This document shows positions 46,088 to 54,511 of a stretch of 64,000 nt of DNA, in pieces (position 1 is the first letter of the stretch; each line of letters starts with the position of its first letter). The position numbers and the translations under genes were made by a program. Below the pieces are notes generated by a model that had not been told where the DNA came from, did not search any database, and saw nothing but the letters and a program-made list of their open reading frames with translations. The stretch is from Erythrobacter sp. ANT-B3C2 (GTDB lineage: Bacteria > Pseudomonadota > Alphaproteobacteria > Sphingomonadales > Sphingomonadaceae), in contig LXQI01000002.1 of the NCBI GenBank assembly GCA_001683845.1, positions 1-64,000 on the forward strand, written 5' to 3'.

Positions 46088-47262
46088 TCCGCCGCCTCGG
46101 CCGACAGCGCGCTGGCGCCGGGACCGGCGCCCATGTCGGTGCCAGCATCGCCCGCATCGCTCATCTCGGCCTCGATCGCGGCGGCTTTGGCCTCCACCAG
46201 CGCCACGATGTGGTCGAGCATCGCCGCGCTTTCCACGTGGTGGTCGGTCACGCCCGAGAGATACACCATGTGCTTGCCTGCACCGCCGCCGGTGATGCCG
46301 ATGTCGGTCTCGCGCGCCTCGCCCGGCCCATTGACCACGCAGCCCAGCACCGAGAGCGAGAGCGGCGTCTTGATGTGGCCCAGCCGCTCTTCCAGCGCCT
46401 GCACGGTGCGGATCACGTCGAAGCCCTGCCGCGCGCAGCTGGGGCAGGAGACGACCCGCACCCCGCGCGTCCGCAGCCCCAGCCCCTTGAGGATCTCGAA
46501 GCCGACCCGCACCTCTTCCTCGGGCTCGGCCGAGAGGCTGACGCGGATCGTATCGCCGATCCCCGCCCACAGCAGATTGCCCATGCCGATGGCGCTCTTT
46601 ACCGTGCCGCCGATCAATCCGCCCGCCTCGGTGATGCCGAGGTGCAGCGGGCAGTCGACCGTCTCCGCCAGCTGCATGTAGGCGGCCACCGCGAGGAACA
46701 CGTCGCTCGCCTTCACCGCCACCTTGAACTCGTGGAAATCGTGGTCCTGCAACAGCTTGATGTGGTCGAGCGCGCTCTCCACCAGCGCCTCAGGGCAGGG
46801 CTCGGCGTATTTTTCGAGCAGATGGCGCTCGAGCGAGCCGGCATTCACCCCGATGCGGATTGCGCAGCCATTGGCCTTTGCCGCCCGCACCACCTCGGCC
46901 ACCCGCTCGCTGCTGCCGATATTGCCGGGGTTGATCCTGAGGCACGCCGCGCCCGCATCGGCCGCCTCCAGCGCGCGCTTGTAATGGAAGTGGATGTCGG
47001 CGACCAGTGGCACCCGCGCCGCGCGGACGATCTCGCCAAAGGCGGCGGTGCTCTCCACATCGGGGCAGGAGACGCGCACGATATCGGCGCCGGCCTCCTC
47101 GCAGCGGCGGATCTGGTCGATCGTCGCGCCCGCATCGCTGGTCAGCGTGTTGGTCATGGTCTGCACGGTGATCGGTGCATCCCCGCCGACGGGGACGCTG
47201 CCGACCATGATCTGGCGGCTCGGGCGGCGATCGATGGTTCGCCATGGTCGAATTGCGGACAT
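46084..47262 (-). CDS. ispG: 4-hydroxy-3-methylbut-2-enyl diphosphate synthase (flavodoxin)
   Basis: 392 residues, the two-domain bacterial form. [15 protein letters not shown] and [13 protein letters not shown] start the TIM barrel; the [4Fe-4S] ligands are [10 protein letters not shown] (about residues 270-279) and [16 protein letters not shown] (about 311). It converts MEcPP to HMBPP in the MEP isoprenoid pathway. The last 40 residues, rich in Ala and Gly, are an extra tail. It is first of a three-gene translationally coupled operon with a membrane protein and an L,D-transpeptidase. Confidence 0.96.
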   Translation of the reverse strand: MSAIRPWRTIDRRPSRQIMVGSVPVGGDAPITVQTMTNTLTSDAGATIDQIRRCEEAGADIVRVSCPDVESTAAFGEIVRAARVPLVADIHFHYKRALEAADAGAACLRINPGNIGSSERVAEVVRAAKANGCAIRIGVNAGSLERHLLEKYAEPCPEALVESALDHIKLLQDHDFHEFKVAVKASDVFLAVAAYMQLAETVDCPLHLGITEAGGLIGGTVKSAIGMGNLLWAGIGDTIRVSLSAEPEEEVRVGFEILKGLGLRTRGVRVVSCPSCARQGFDVIRTVQALEERLGHIKTPLSLSVLGCVVNGPGEARETDIGITGGGAGKHMVYLSGVTDHHVESAAMLDHIVALVEAKAAAIEAEMSDAGDAGTDMGAGPGASALSAEAAE

Positions 47263-47390
47263 AGCCCTCCTATAGGCGCGTCGGGTGACCGGTTAAAGGC
47301 GCAACGCGGCCGCACGTGCCGCATTGCCACAAGGCGCGCGATGCGCGATTGCCAAACAGCAATGTCATACCTCGTCTTAACGCCCCGCTG

Positions 47391-49184
47391 ATGGAAGACC
47401 ACGGCACCGGCGCGCTGTTGCAGGGCGGCTTCATCCTGCTCGGCTTCGCGCTGGTCTCCGTGCTGCTGTTCCGCCGCGCGGGGCTGGGCGCCACGCTGGG
47501 CTATCTGGTTGCCGGCGCGCTGGTGGGCCCGCAGCTGCTCGGCCTGGTGGGCGATGCCGAGACGATGAGCGGCATTGGCGAGCTGGGCATCGTCATGCTG
47601 CTGTTCATCGTGGGGCTTGAGCTGAGCCCCGCGCGGCTGTGGCGGATGAAACACGAAATCTTCGGCCTTGGCCTCGCGCAGGTCGTCCTATGCGGCCTGG
47701 CGGTGACCGGGCTAATCCTGCTGGCGACCGAATTCTCGCTCGCCGCCGCGCTGGCGATCGGCCTGCCGCTCGGCCTGTCTTCCACCGCGCAGGTGCTGCC
47801 GATGCTGCAATCGGCCGGGCGCCTGCGCACGCCCTTCGGCGAGCGGGCCTTTGCCATCCTGCTGTTCCAGGATCTCTCCATCATCCCGCTGATCACCATC
47901 GTCGCCGCGCTCAGCCGCAACCCGGCCGATCAGGCAGGGCCGCCCGGCTGGCAGCTGGCGCTGATGGGCCTGGCCGCGGTGTTCGGGCTGATCGCCGCGG
48001 GCCGGCTGGTCATCCGCCCGCTGTTCCGGCTGATCGGCGGGCTGGGGGAGCGCGAGATGTTCGTCGTCGCCGCGCTATTCACCGTGGTCGCCTCGGCCGC
48101 GCTGATGCAGGCGCTGGGCCTCTCCGCCGCGCTTGGCGCCTTCGTGGCGGGGGTGATGCTGGCCGATACGCCTTATCGCCACGAGCTGGAGGCCGATGTG
48201 GAGCCGTTCCGCTCGATCCTGCTGGGCCTGTTCTTCCTCGCGGTGGGGATGATGCTCGATCTGTCCGCCATCGCCGAGCGGCCGCTGTTCGTGTTCGGCA
48301 TGGCCGCCGCGTTGATCGCCACCAAGGCCGCGATCATCTTCCTGCTCGCGCTGGCGCTCCGGATGGACTGGCGCAGCGCGCTGGGCCTCGGCCTGCTGCT
48401 CAGCCAGGGCGGCGAGTTCGCCTTCGTGCTGTTCGCGCAGGCGCAAAGATCGCTGCTGATCGCGCCGGAGGCCGCCAGCTTGTTCGGCGCGGTGGTCACG
48501 CTGTCGATGGCGGCAACGCCGTTCCTGATGATGCTCACCCGCCGCTTCCGCCGCGAGGCGGTGGCCGCCCGCGAGGATGACGAGCAGGGCGAGCGCACCG
48601 CCCCTCCCTCAGATGGGGCGAGCGCGCTGGTCATCGGCTACGGCCGCTTCGGGCAGACGGTCACCCAGATGCTGCTCTCGGCCGGAATCGCGGTCACCGT
48701 GATCGATCGCAACGTGACCGCCATCGACCGGGCGCAATCCTTCGGGATGACGATCTATTTCGGCGATGGCACCCGGCTCGACGTGCTGCGCCAGGCCGGC
48801 GGCGAGGCGGCGCGGGCGATCCTGTTCTGCAACGAAGACAGCGGGGTCGACCCTGAGTTCATCAACGCGGTGCACCAGGGCTTCCCCGATACCGCGATCT
48901 TCGTGCGCACCTACGATCGGCAGTCGCTGCTGCAATTCATCGAAACGCCAGGGGTGTTCGTGATGCGCGAGATGCTCGAATCGGCGATCGTGTTCGCCCG
49001 CGTGGCGCTCGGCAATCTCGGGCTGGGCGAAGAGCAGATCGCCCGCGCCGAAGACCGGTTCCGCCGGCGCGACAGCGAGCGCCTCGTGCGCCAGAGCGAA
49101 ACCGGCGATCTCCACGCCGCCAGCGACCGGATGCTGACGGTGCCGCACCGCCCGCCGCAGGGCGGCACCTCGGAGGCCGGCTAG
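47391..49184 (+). CDS. Monovalent cation:proton antiporter-2 (CPA2/KefB-type) with TrkA-N domain
   Basis: 597 residues. About 12-13 helices from residues 10-380 hold CPA2 motifs (VMLLFIVGLELSPARLW, GLPLGLSSTAQVLPML, AFAILLFQDLSIIPL). Residues about 410-530 are an NAD-binding RCK domain (ALVIGYGRFGQTVTQML, IYFGDGTRLDVLRQAGGE). It is of the glutathione-gated potassium efflux type, though no kefF/G partner adjoins it. The ATG MEDHGTGA follows the last upstream stop-free non-homologous sequence. Its last four bases overlap the convergent acetyltransferase stop. Confidence 0.92.
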   Translation: MEDHGTGALLQGGFILLGFALVSVLLFRRAGLGATLGYLVAGALVGPQLLGLVGDAETMSGIGELGIVMLLFIVGLELSPARLWRMKHEIFGLGLAQVVLCGLAVTGLILLATEFSLAAALAIGLPLGLSSTAQVLPMLQSAGRLRTPFGERAFAILLFQDLSIIPLITIVAALSRNPADQAGPPGWQLALMGLAAVFGLIAAGRLVIRPLFRLIGGLGEREMFVVAALFTVVASAALMQALGLSAALGAFVAGVMLADTPYRHELEADVEPFRSILLGLFFLAVGMMLDLSAIAERPLFVFGMAAALIATKAAIIFLLALALRMDWRSALGLGLLLSQGGEFAFVLFAQAQRSLLIAPEAASLFGAVVTLSMAATPFLMMLTRRFRREAVAAREDDEQGERTAPPSDGASALVIGYGRFGQTVTQMLLSAGIAVTVIDRNVTAIDRAQSFGMTIYFGDGTRLDVLRQAGGEAARAILFCNEDSGVDPEFINAVHQGFPDTAIFVRTYDRQSLLQFIETPGVFVMREMLESAIVFARVALGNLGLGEEQIARAEDRFRRRDSERLVRQSETGDLHAASDRMLTVPHRPPQGGTSEAG

Positions 49185-49747
49185 CTGTTGCCCAGCGCAA
49201 GCTCGTAGAGGAACTCGTCGTCGCGGTGGTTGCCGACCCAGAAGTCGATGTCAGCCACATGCGCGAAGCCGTGCCGCCGGTAGAAGCGCTGCGCCCCCTC
49301 GTTGCCGCTGAACACGCTGAGCTGTAGCGCGCCCGCGCCCCACTCGCGCGCCTCTTCGATCGCCCAGCCCAGCAACGCCGCGCCGATCCCGCGCTCGCTC
49401 ATCCCCCGCGCACAATAGAGCTGGCTCAGATAGACTGGCCGCTTGGGCCGAGGCGCGGGCCGTTCCACAAAGCCATGGCCAAGCACCACCAGCGCATAGG
49501 CGGCGAGCGCGCCGTCCACCTCGGCCAGCTGCACGCGCACCGTCGGGTCGGCAAGCTGCGCGGCATAACGCGCCGGGCTGCGCTCGGCGGCCATGAAGGC
49601 GGCAAGGTCCTCGGGCGCATAAAGGTGCCCGAACGCCGCATCGAACGCCGCCTTCGCGAACACCGCCAGCGCCGCCGCATCGCCCGGGCCGGCTGGTCGC
49701 AACACCAGCGCTCCCGCCTCCACCGCTAGAGATCCCGCGCCATGCAC
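49181..49747 (-). CDS. GNAT-family N-acetyltransferase
   Basis: 188 residues. The acetyl-CoA-binding segment is YLSQLYCARGMSERGIGAALLGWAIEEAR (about residues 105-133, with the R-G-x-G/A loop as RGIGAA), followed by LQLSVFSGNEGAQRFYRRHGF, the usual beta-bulge and C-terminal motif. Substrate is unknown. It follows another GNAT gene with 22 bases of overlap and converges on the antiporter gene. Confidence 0.85.
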   Translation of the reverse strand: MHGAGSLAVEAGALVLRPAGPGDAAALAVFAKAAFDAAFGHLYAPEDLAAFMAAERSPARYAAQLADPTVRVQLAEVDGALAAYALVVLGHGFVERPAPRPKRPVYLSQLYCARGMSERGIGAALLGWAIEEAREWGAGALQLSVFSGNEGAQRFYRRHGFAHVADIDFWVGNHRDDEFLYELALGNS

Positions 49748-50202
49748 AGCGAGAAATCGTCCGAGACATAGTCGCCGAACGCCGGCACCTCGACGAAACC
49801 GTACTTGCGATAAAGCGTACCCGCGGGTTCGAATGGCCCGGGCCGGCCGGTCTCCAGCCCCAGCCAGGAATAGTGCCGCGCCCGCGCCTCGCTCATCAGA
49901 TGCAGCAGGATCGCCTCGCCCGCGCCTCTGCCGCGAAACACGGGCGCCGCGCGCATCGACTTGATCTCGCCGCGCCCTGCCGCCAGGTGCTTGAGCGCGC
50001 CCACTGCCGCCAGCTCGCCCCCCGCCCAGGCGCTGTAGAACGCCACGTCGGGCGCGCGCAGCCGCTCCACCGGGAAGGCGTGCACCTTGCAGGCGGGCGA
50101 CCAGCGATGCATCTCCGTCAGATGCATCGCCAGCAGCGCCACCACCGCCGCGCCGGTGAGGTCGTCAGGCACGATCGAATAGGAAAGCCGCTCTTGAGCC
50201 AC
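49726..50202 (-). CDS. GNAT-family N-acetyltransferase (YsnE-like)
   Basis: 158 residues. The motif SMRAAPVFRGRGAGEAILLHLMSEAR (about residues 82-107) carries the R-G-x-G-A acetyl-CoA loop, and GTLYRKYGFVEVPAF is the C-terminal motif. N-terminal HLTEMHRWSP matches YsnE/MaoC-like GNATs. The start is GTG located inside a 53-bp repeat that recurs beside the methyltransferase gene at 51.4 kb. Substrate is unknown; it overlaps the next acetyltransferase. Confidence 0.82.
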   Translation of the reverse strand: MAQERLSYSIVPDDLTGAAVVALLAMHLTEMHRWSPACKVHAFPVERLRAPDVAFYSAWAGGELAAVGALKHLAAGRGEIKSMRAAPVFRGRGAGEAILLHLMSEARARHYSWLGLETGRPGPFEPAGTLYRKYGFVEVPAFGDYVSDDFSLCMARDL

Positions 50203-50239
50203 CGCCCGGCTGTGCTACGCACCGGGGCGTGCTGACAAG
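50187..50239 (+). repeat. 53-bp direct repeat, copy 1
   Basis: Fifty of 53 bases match a copy at 51365-51417 (begins gccgctcttg, ends gctgacaag). Copy 1 contains the GTG start region of the YsnE-like acetyltransferase. The two copies flank the FkbM methyltransferase gene. Confidence 0.9.
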
Positions 50240-50276
50240 CCCCGTTGAGCCCCGCCGGTCTCGGAGGGTCGATCCG

Positions 50277-50342
50277 CACCAGCGAGGAAAGCAGCGACAG
50301 CGTTGCGCCACTGCCGAAGCCGATTTCCAGAACTCCGCCCGC
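50277..50342 (-). pseudogene. Fragment of a class I SAM methyltransferase (motif I only)
   Basis: The minus strand encodes GGVLEIGFGSGATLSLLSSL, matching motif I of the neighbouring methyltransferase (RRVLEIGCGSGWTLELLSSL) at both protein and DNA level (about 45 of 54 bases). The parts that should lie on either side are missing. It is a decayed second copy of that gene, standing in the same order relative to the 53-bp repeat but with roughly 600 bases deleted. Confidence 0.75.
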
Positions 50343-50487
50343 GAGCCGCCTGCTAAGTATGATCGCCCAGCCAGGTGACTGTAATAGCTCCGGAATGGAC
50401 CAACTCCCCGAACCTGTGTTAGAGTTGGAAGCTTTTTCCGTGAATAGAGTGCGGCCGAGGCACCGTTGCCGGCATGCTCGGGGTGGG

Positions 50488-51297
50488 ATGATGATGGACC
50501 GGTCTATGTTGGTTGGAACCCGCCTGGGCGTAATCGCCCAGCGCATTCGCGAGAAAGCAGGATTGTTTAGCGCGTTCGGTGAGAAACTGGAGAACCTGGG
50601 CACTTACGCGAACGACGCAGTTGCCCGGCAGCTCATACAGGGGCTGTGTTTGCCGGGAAAAGCGTTTGTCGATGTTGGTGCGCATATCGGCTCGGTGGTT
50701 GATGGTGTCTTGCGCAACAGTCGCCCGTCGATCGTTATTGCTGTCGAAGCGATCCCCGCCAAAGCCGAGGCTCTCCGCCGGCGATTTCCGTCGGCGCTCA
50801 TTCACTCATGTGCGGTGGGTGCTGAAGAAGGGGAGTTGCCATTCTTTATTGACCTGCGAGAGTCCGGCTATTCGTCCCTTTGCCCACCCGAAGGCGATAA
50901 ACATATCGAGAAGATCGTGGTGCCGGTTCGCCGATTGGACGATCTCATCGGTGTTGAGACGATCGACATCATTAAAATCGACGTTGAAGGTTTCGAACTG
51001 GCGGCGTTGCGCGGTACAGAGGCCATCGTTGCCCGGTGTCGGCCAACAATCATGTTCGAGAGCGGGCCGGGCGAGGTGGGCGGCCATTCCAAGATCGCAC
51101 TTTGGGAATGGCTGGACAGGGCCGGCTATGCCGTGCTCGTGCCCAATCGCGTAGCGCATGATGATCCGGGTTTATCGCGCGATGGCTTCCTCGAGGCGCA
51201 TCTCTATCCGCGTCGCACCACCAACTTCTTTGCAGTGTCGCGCACGCGTCGCGAGGAAATCAGGGCGCGCGCGCGATCGGTTCAGCGCTTTGCATAG
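50488..51297 (+). CDS. FkbM-family methyltransferase
   Basis: 269 residues. SAM-binding AFVDVGAHIGSVVDGVL (motif I, about residue 60), VIAVEAIPAKAEALRRRF, the FkbM motif VRRLDDLIG then IDIIKIDVEGFELAALRGT (about 155-173) are clear. It is an O-methyltransferase type often found in polysaccharide or secondary-metabolite clusters. Three ATGs run in tandem; GGTGGG just upstream favours the later ones. Codon use is less GC-biased than its neighbours. It is bounded by 53-bp direct repeats and a methyltransferase fragment, suggesting acquisition by rearrangement. Confidence 0.87.
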   Translation: MMMDRSMLVGTRLGVIAQRIREKAGLFSAFGEKLENLGTYANDAVARQLIQGLCLPGKAFVDVGAHIGSVVDGVLRNSRPSIVIAVEAIPAKAEALRRRFPSALIHSCAVGAEEGELPFFIDLRESGYSSLCPPEGDKHIEKIVVPVRRLDDLIGVETIDIIKIDVEGFELAALRGTEAIVARCRPTIMFESGPGEVGGHSKIALWEWLDRAGYAVLVPNRVAHDDPGLSRDGFLEAHLYPRRTTNFFAVSRTRREEIRARARSVQRFA

Positions 51298-51364
51298 CCG
51301 CATTCAGCCGGCTCAAGTCGCGACCTCCATCAACCGAGAACCCTCTTAAAGACCTCGGGCATCA

Positions 51365-51417
51365 GCCGCTCTTGAGCCACCGCCCGGCTGTGCTCCGCAT
51401 GGGGGCGTGCTGACAAG
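51365..51417 (+). repeat. 53-bp direct repeat, copy 2
   Basis: Matches 50187-50239 at 50 of 53 bases. It lies 23 bases past the stop of the class I methyltransferase gene. Confidence 0.9.
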
Positions 51418-51440
51418 ACCCTTCTAGCGCCGCTCGCCGT

Positions 51441-52409
51441 TCACGGAAACCGATCCGCGCCCCCGTTCCCTGGCCGGGCGACAAGGCGAAGCGAATCGTA
51501 CTTCCACCGCCGGCCCGCCAATGCGGTCCGGAAAAGAAAGGTCCAATAGGCCGTTTCAGCCACCCGGCGATCCCGCTCGCGGCCGAAGATCCGGGCAATC
51601 CGCCGCTGCACGGATTGCCAACCGGGCGCGAACTGCCGGCAATATCCGTGATGATCGATGCTCATCACCTCCAGCTCCAGCGATTGGAACAGCGTGCGCA
51701 AGCTCTTCTCGGTGAAGAAATTGAGGTGGCGGGGTGCGTCGAGCCAGAACCAGAACTCCCCGAACCGCTCCCGGGCCAGGCAATCGTTGTTGGGTACCTC
51801 GCACACGAGAATCCCGCCCGGGGCCAGCAGCCGCAGCGCGTTGCGCAAAGCCTGGGTAGGGTGAACGACATGCTCGAGCACGTGCATGAAGATGACGGCG
51901 TCGAATTGCTCGCCCGCAAGCTCCTCGGGGAGCGCCTCGCCGGTCCCGGGCAGAACCCTGAGGCCGCGGGATCGGGAAGCCTGCACCGCAGAAGGGTCGG
52001 GCTCCACCCCGGTAACACGATGCCCCAGCGAGGACAGCAGCTCCAGCGTCCAGCCACTGCCACAGCCGATTTCCAGCACCCGCCGCGGCGCCGGGCCCAT
52101 CGCCTGCTGCCACCACGCCCGGTCGGCTTCGACGCCGCGATCCGCAAGCCACGACAATTTGGTCAACACACGCTGCGGGAGACTATGCTCGGTGCCCGCC
52201 GCGCTCGATCCGGCCGAATGGGTGTAATAGGGCACCCGGTAAAATTCGGCGATCTCGCTGGCATCGGGTCTCGGCCACACCTGCCCATAGCCGCGCTGCG
52301 CATCCCACAGGATCGGATATTGCTCCGGGACGGCGGGACGCCGCCAGTCACCGGGAACAGTGAGCCAATGTTCAGATGTCGCCGGGTCGATGTTGTCGAA
52401 TAGAGCCAT
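51441..52409 (-). CDS. Class I SAM-dependent methyltransferase
   Basis: 322 residues from MALFDNIDPATS. Motif I is RRVLEIGCGSGWTLELLSSLGH (about residue 110), followed by VTGVEPDPSAV, FDAVIFMHVLEHV (motif II) and LAPGGILVCEVPN (motif III). HLNFFTEKSLRTLF in the C-terminal part is typical of methyltransferases of sugar or lipid modification clusters. Substrate is unknown. An ATG 20 codons upstream is open but lacks homology. A decayed partial copy lies near 50.3 kb. Confidence 0.87.
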   Translation of the reverse strand: MALFDNIDPATSEHWLTVPGDWRRPAVPEQYPILWDAQRGYGQVWPRPDASEIAEFYRVPYYTHSAGSSAAGTEHSLPQRVLTKLSWLADRGVEADRAWWQQAMGPAPRRVLEIGCGSGWTLELLSSLGHRVTGVEPDPSAVQASRSRGLRVLPGTGEALPEELAGEQFDAVIFMHVLEHVVHPTQALRNALRLLAPGGILVCEVPNNDCLARERFGEFWFWLDAPRHLNFFTEKSLRTLFQSLELEVMSIDHHGYCRQFAPGWQSVQRRIARIFGRERDRRVAETAYWTFLFRTALAGRRWKYDSLRLVARPGNGGADRFP

Positions 52410-52554
52410 TGAAGATTTGATAGAACACGACATTTTGCTGTCAAGTACAAGTAACCAAGGGATAATCACTTGTACTGTTTCGGTACACTCCGGCTGCCCG
52501 CACAGCGGGAAGCACGCCCTTGATCATCGCGTACACTGTGGTAGGCAAGCTGCC

Positions 52555-53577
52555 GTGCTGACCAGAATTCTCCTCGCTGCGCTCGCGCTCCTCCCGCTTC
52601 CCGCCCTTGCCCAAGACGCTGCACAGGACGCATCGATGACCTCTCCCCAATGGAGCATCGCCATTCACGGCGGCGCGGGCACCATGGCGCGCGAGCGGAT
52701 GAGCGATGAGCAGCAGGCCGAATACCGCGCCGCGCTCGCCACGGCGCTGGATGCCGGCTCCGCCGTGCTCGCAGGCGGCGGCAGCGCGCTTGATGCGGTG
52801 GAGGCGGCGATCGTGCTGCTGGAGGACGATCCGCGCTTCAACGCCGGCCGCGGAGCGGTGTTCACCTATGAGGGCGTCAACGAGCTGGACGCCTCGATCA
52901 TGGACGGGCGCGATCGCTTGGCCGGCGCCGCCACCGGCGTTACCACGGTCAAGAACCCGATCCGCCTCGCCCGCGCGGTCATGGAGCACAGCCCGCACGT
53001 CTTCCTCAGCCGCGAGGGCGCGGAGACTTTCGCCCGCGAGCAGGAGCTGGAGCAGGCCGGCCCCGAATGGTTCGCGACGCCCGAACGCCGCCGCCAGCTG
53101 GAAGAGCTGAAGGCGCGCCAGACGGAGGGCGGAGGGCTCGGTTGGTTCGATGCGGACCTCAAATACGGCACCGTCGGCGCGGTCGCGCTCGACCAGGTGG
53201 GCCACCTTGCCGCGGGCACTTCCACCGGCGGGCTCACCGGCAAGCGCTGGGGACGGATTGGCGATTCGCCGATCATCGGCGCGGGCAATTATGCGGACGA
53301 CCGCTCCTGCGCGGTCAGCGCCACGGGGGCGGGCGAGGTGTTCATCCGCGTGAACGTCGCCGCGCAGATCTGCACCCGCATGCACCTGCTGGGCGAAAGC
53401 GCGCAGGTCGCGGCGGACCATGTGATCGGCGAGGTCGGCCAGCTGGGTGGTGATGGCGGGGTGATCGTCGCCGCGCCCGATGGCAGCGCCACCTTCTCCT
53501 TCAACACCCCCGGCATGTACCGCGGCCGCGCCGATGCCGGCGGGCTGCGCGAAGTGGCGATCTTCGCCGACGAGTGA
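52555..53577 (+). CDS. Isoaspartyl peptidase/L-asparaginase (type 2), secreted
   Basis: 340 residues. The start is a GTG giving a clear signal peptide (LTRILLAALALLPLPALAQD). The Ntn-hydrolase follows: AIHGGAGTMARERM, then the autocleavage site KYGTVGAVALD, where Thr206 becomes the N-terminal nucleophile after cleavage of Gly205-Thr206; STGGLTGKRWGRIGDSPIIGAGNYAD lines the active site. It releases aspartate from isoaspartyl peptides or asparagine. Many homologues are cytosolic; the signal peptide indicates periplasmic action here. Confidence 0.88.
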   Translation: MLTRILLAALALLPLPALAQDAAQDASMTSPQWSIAIHGGAGTMARERMSDEQQAEYRAALATALDAGSAVLAGGGSALDAVEAAIVLLEDDPRFNAGRGAVFTYEGVNELDASIMDGRDRLAGAATGVTTVKNPIRLARAVMEHSPHVFLSREGAETFAREQELEQAGPEWFATPERRRQLEELKARQTEGGGLGWFDADLKYGTVGAVALDQVGHLAAGTSTGGLTGKRWGRIGDSPIIGAGNYADDRSCAVSATGAGEVFIRVNVAAQICTRMHLLGESAQVAADHVIGEVGQLGGDGGVIVAAPDGSATFSFNTPGMYRGRADAGGLREVAIFADE

Positions 53578-53617
53578 ACCGGCGGGGGAGGGCACCCGCG
53601 CCCGCACCCATGCCGAA

Positions 53618-54511
53618 CTAGCCGAACTTGTCGCGCCGCCTCCGCCCGAAGCGAAGGCCTCGCTCGAGATGCGCGCGCAGCGCCGCGTAGAACGCCTCGA
53701 GAAACAGCCGCTCGTCGCCCGTTCCCGGCTCCCAGCCGATCTTCCGGCAGATCGCCTCCATCACCTGCCGCATCGCCACCGGGTCGCCCGCGCGCAGCAC
53801 GCCCTCCAGCACCGTCAACTCGCGCTCACCATAGACCGCCAGCTCGGCCGGACCGAAGCGGTAAGTGGCCGAGCGGTCCTCCACCAGCGAGAGCGCCGCG
53901 GGCAGCGCCACGCGCGGCGCCTCCACCACGCAGGTGCCCGCCACCAGATCCCCGGCGCGCAGGGCGTCGCGGTTGAAGAACGGGAACAGCACGAATACGG
54001 CGAGCCACACGAAGGTGGCCGCGCCCGTCACACCTGCTTCCGCGCCACCGGTCAGCAGGAACCCCGCAGGCAGAAACACCTCCACATCGCGCATCAAATT
54101 GCGCGCGATCACCGCCTCGGCGGTCAGCCGCCGCCCGCTGCCGCCCGGCCCCGGCCGCGCCGCCACCCGGATGCCGAGCGCCCGCTTGCCCGGCGTCGCC
54201 CCGCGCGGCCCCAGCTCGAACAGCAGAAAATAGCCGAACCGGGCGAGGAACAGCACCAGAATTCCCAGCACCGCCAGCAGCTCCAGCGCGGGCCGCGCAC
54301 GCGTCAGATCGACGGCGAACAGGCCGTGGCCGATCAGCACTGCCAACGCAGCGAGAGCGAACAAAACCCCTCCCACCAGCAACAAATCGAGCAGCAGCGC
54401 CCCGGCCCGAGCCCCCCGGCTGGCGAGCGTCAGTGGCAAGTCCACCCCCTCGGGCGTCACCAGCGTACGGCTGCGGCGGTCCAGCGGGAGAGCGGCGGCC
54501 GCGGTGCTCAA
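53618..54511 (-). CDS. RDD-family membrane protein with C-terminal cytosolic extension
   Basis: 297 residues. The RDD core shows ASRGARAGALLLDLLLVGGV (Arg and Asp of the motif), several helices, and ATPGKRALGIRV with EAVIARNLMRDVEVF. The last 100 residues (YGERELTVLEGVLRAGDPVAMRQVMEAIC) are soluble and specific to RDD proteins in this gene neighbourhood. It is last in the six-gene operon and overlaps the SpoIIM-like gene by four bases. A channel or scaffold role is possible; function is unproven. Confidence 0.85.
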   Translation of the reverse strand: MSTAAAALPLDRRSRTLVTPEGVDLPLTLASRGARAGALLLDLLLVGGVLFALAALAVLIGHGLFAVDLTRARPALELLAVLGILVLFLARFGYFLLFELGPRGATPGKRALGIRVAARPGPGGSGRRLTAEAVIARNLMRDVEVFLPAGFLLTGGAEAGVTGAATFVWLAVFVLFPFFNRDALRAGDLVAGTCVVEAPRVALPAALSLVEDRSATYRFGPAELAVYGERELTVLEGVLRAGDPVAMRQVMEAICRKIGWEPGTGDERLFLEAFYAALRAHLERGLRFGRRRRDKFG

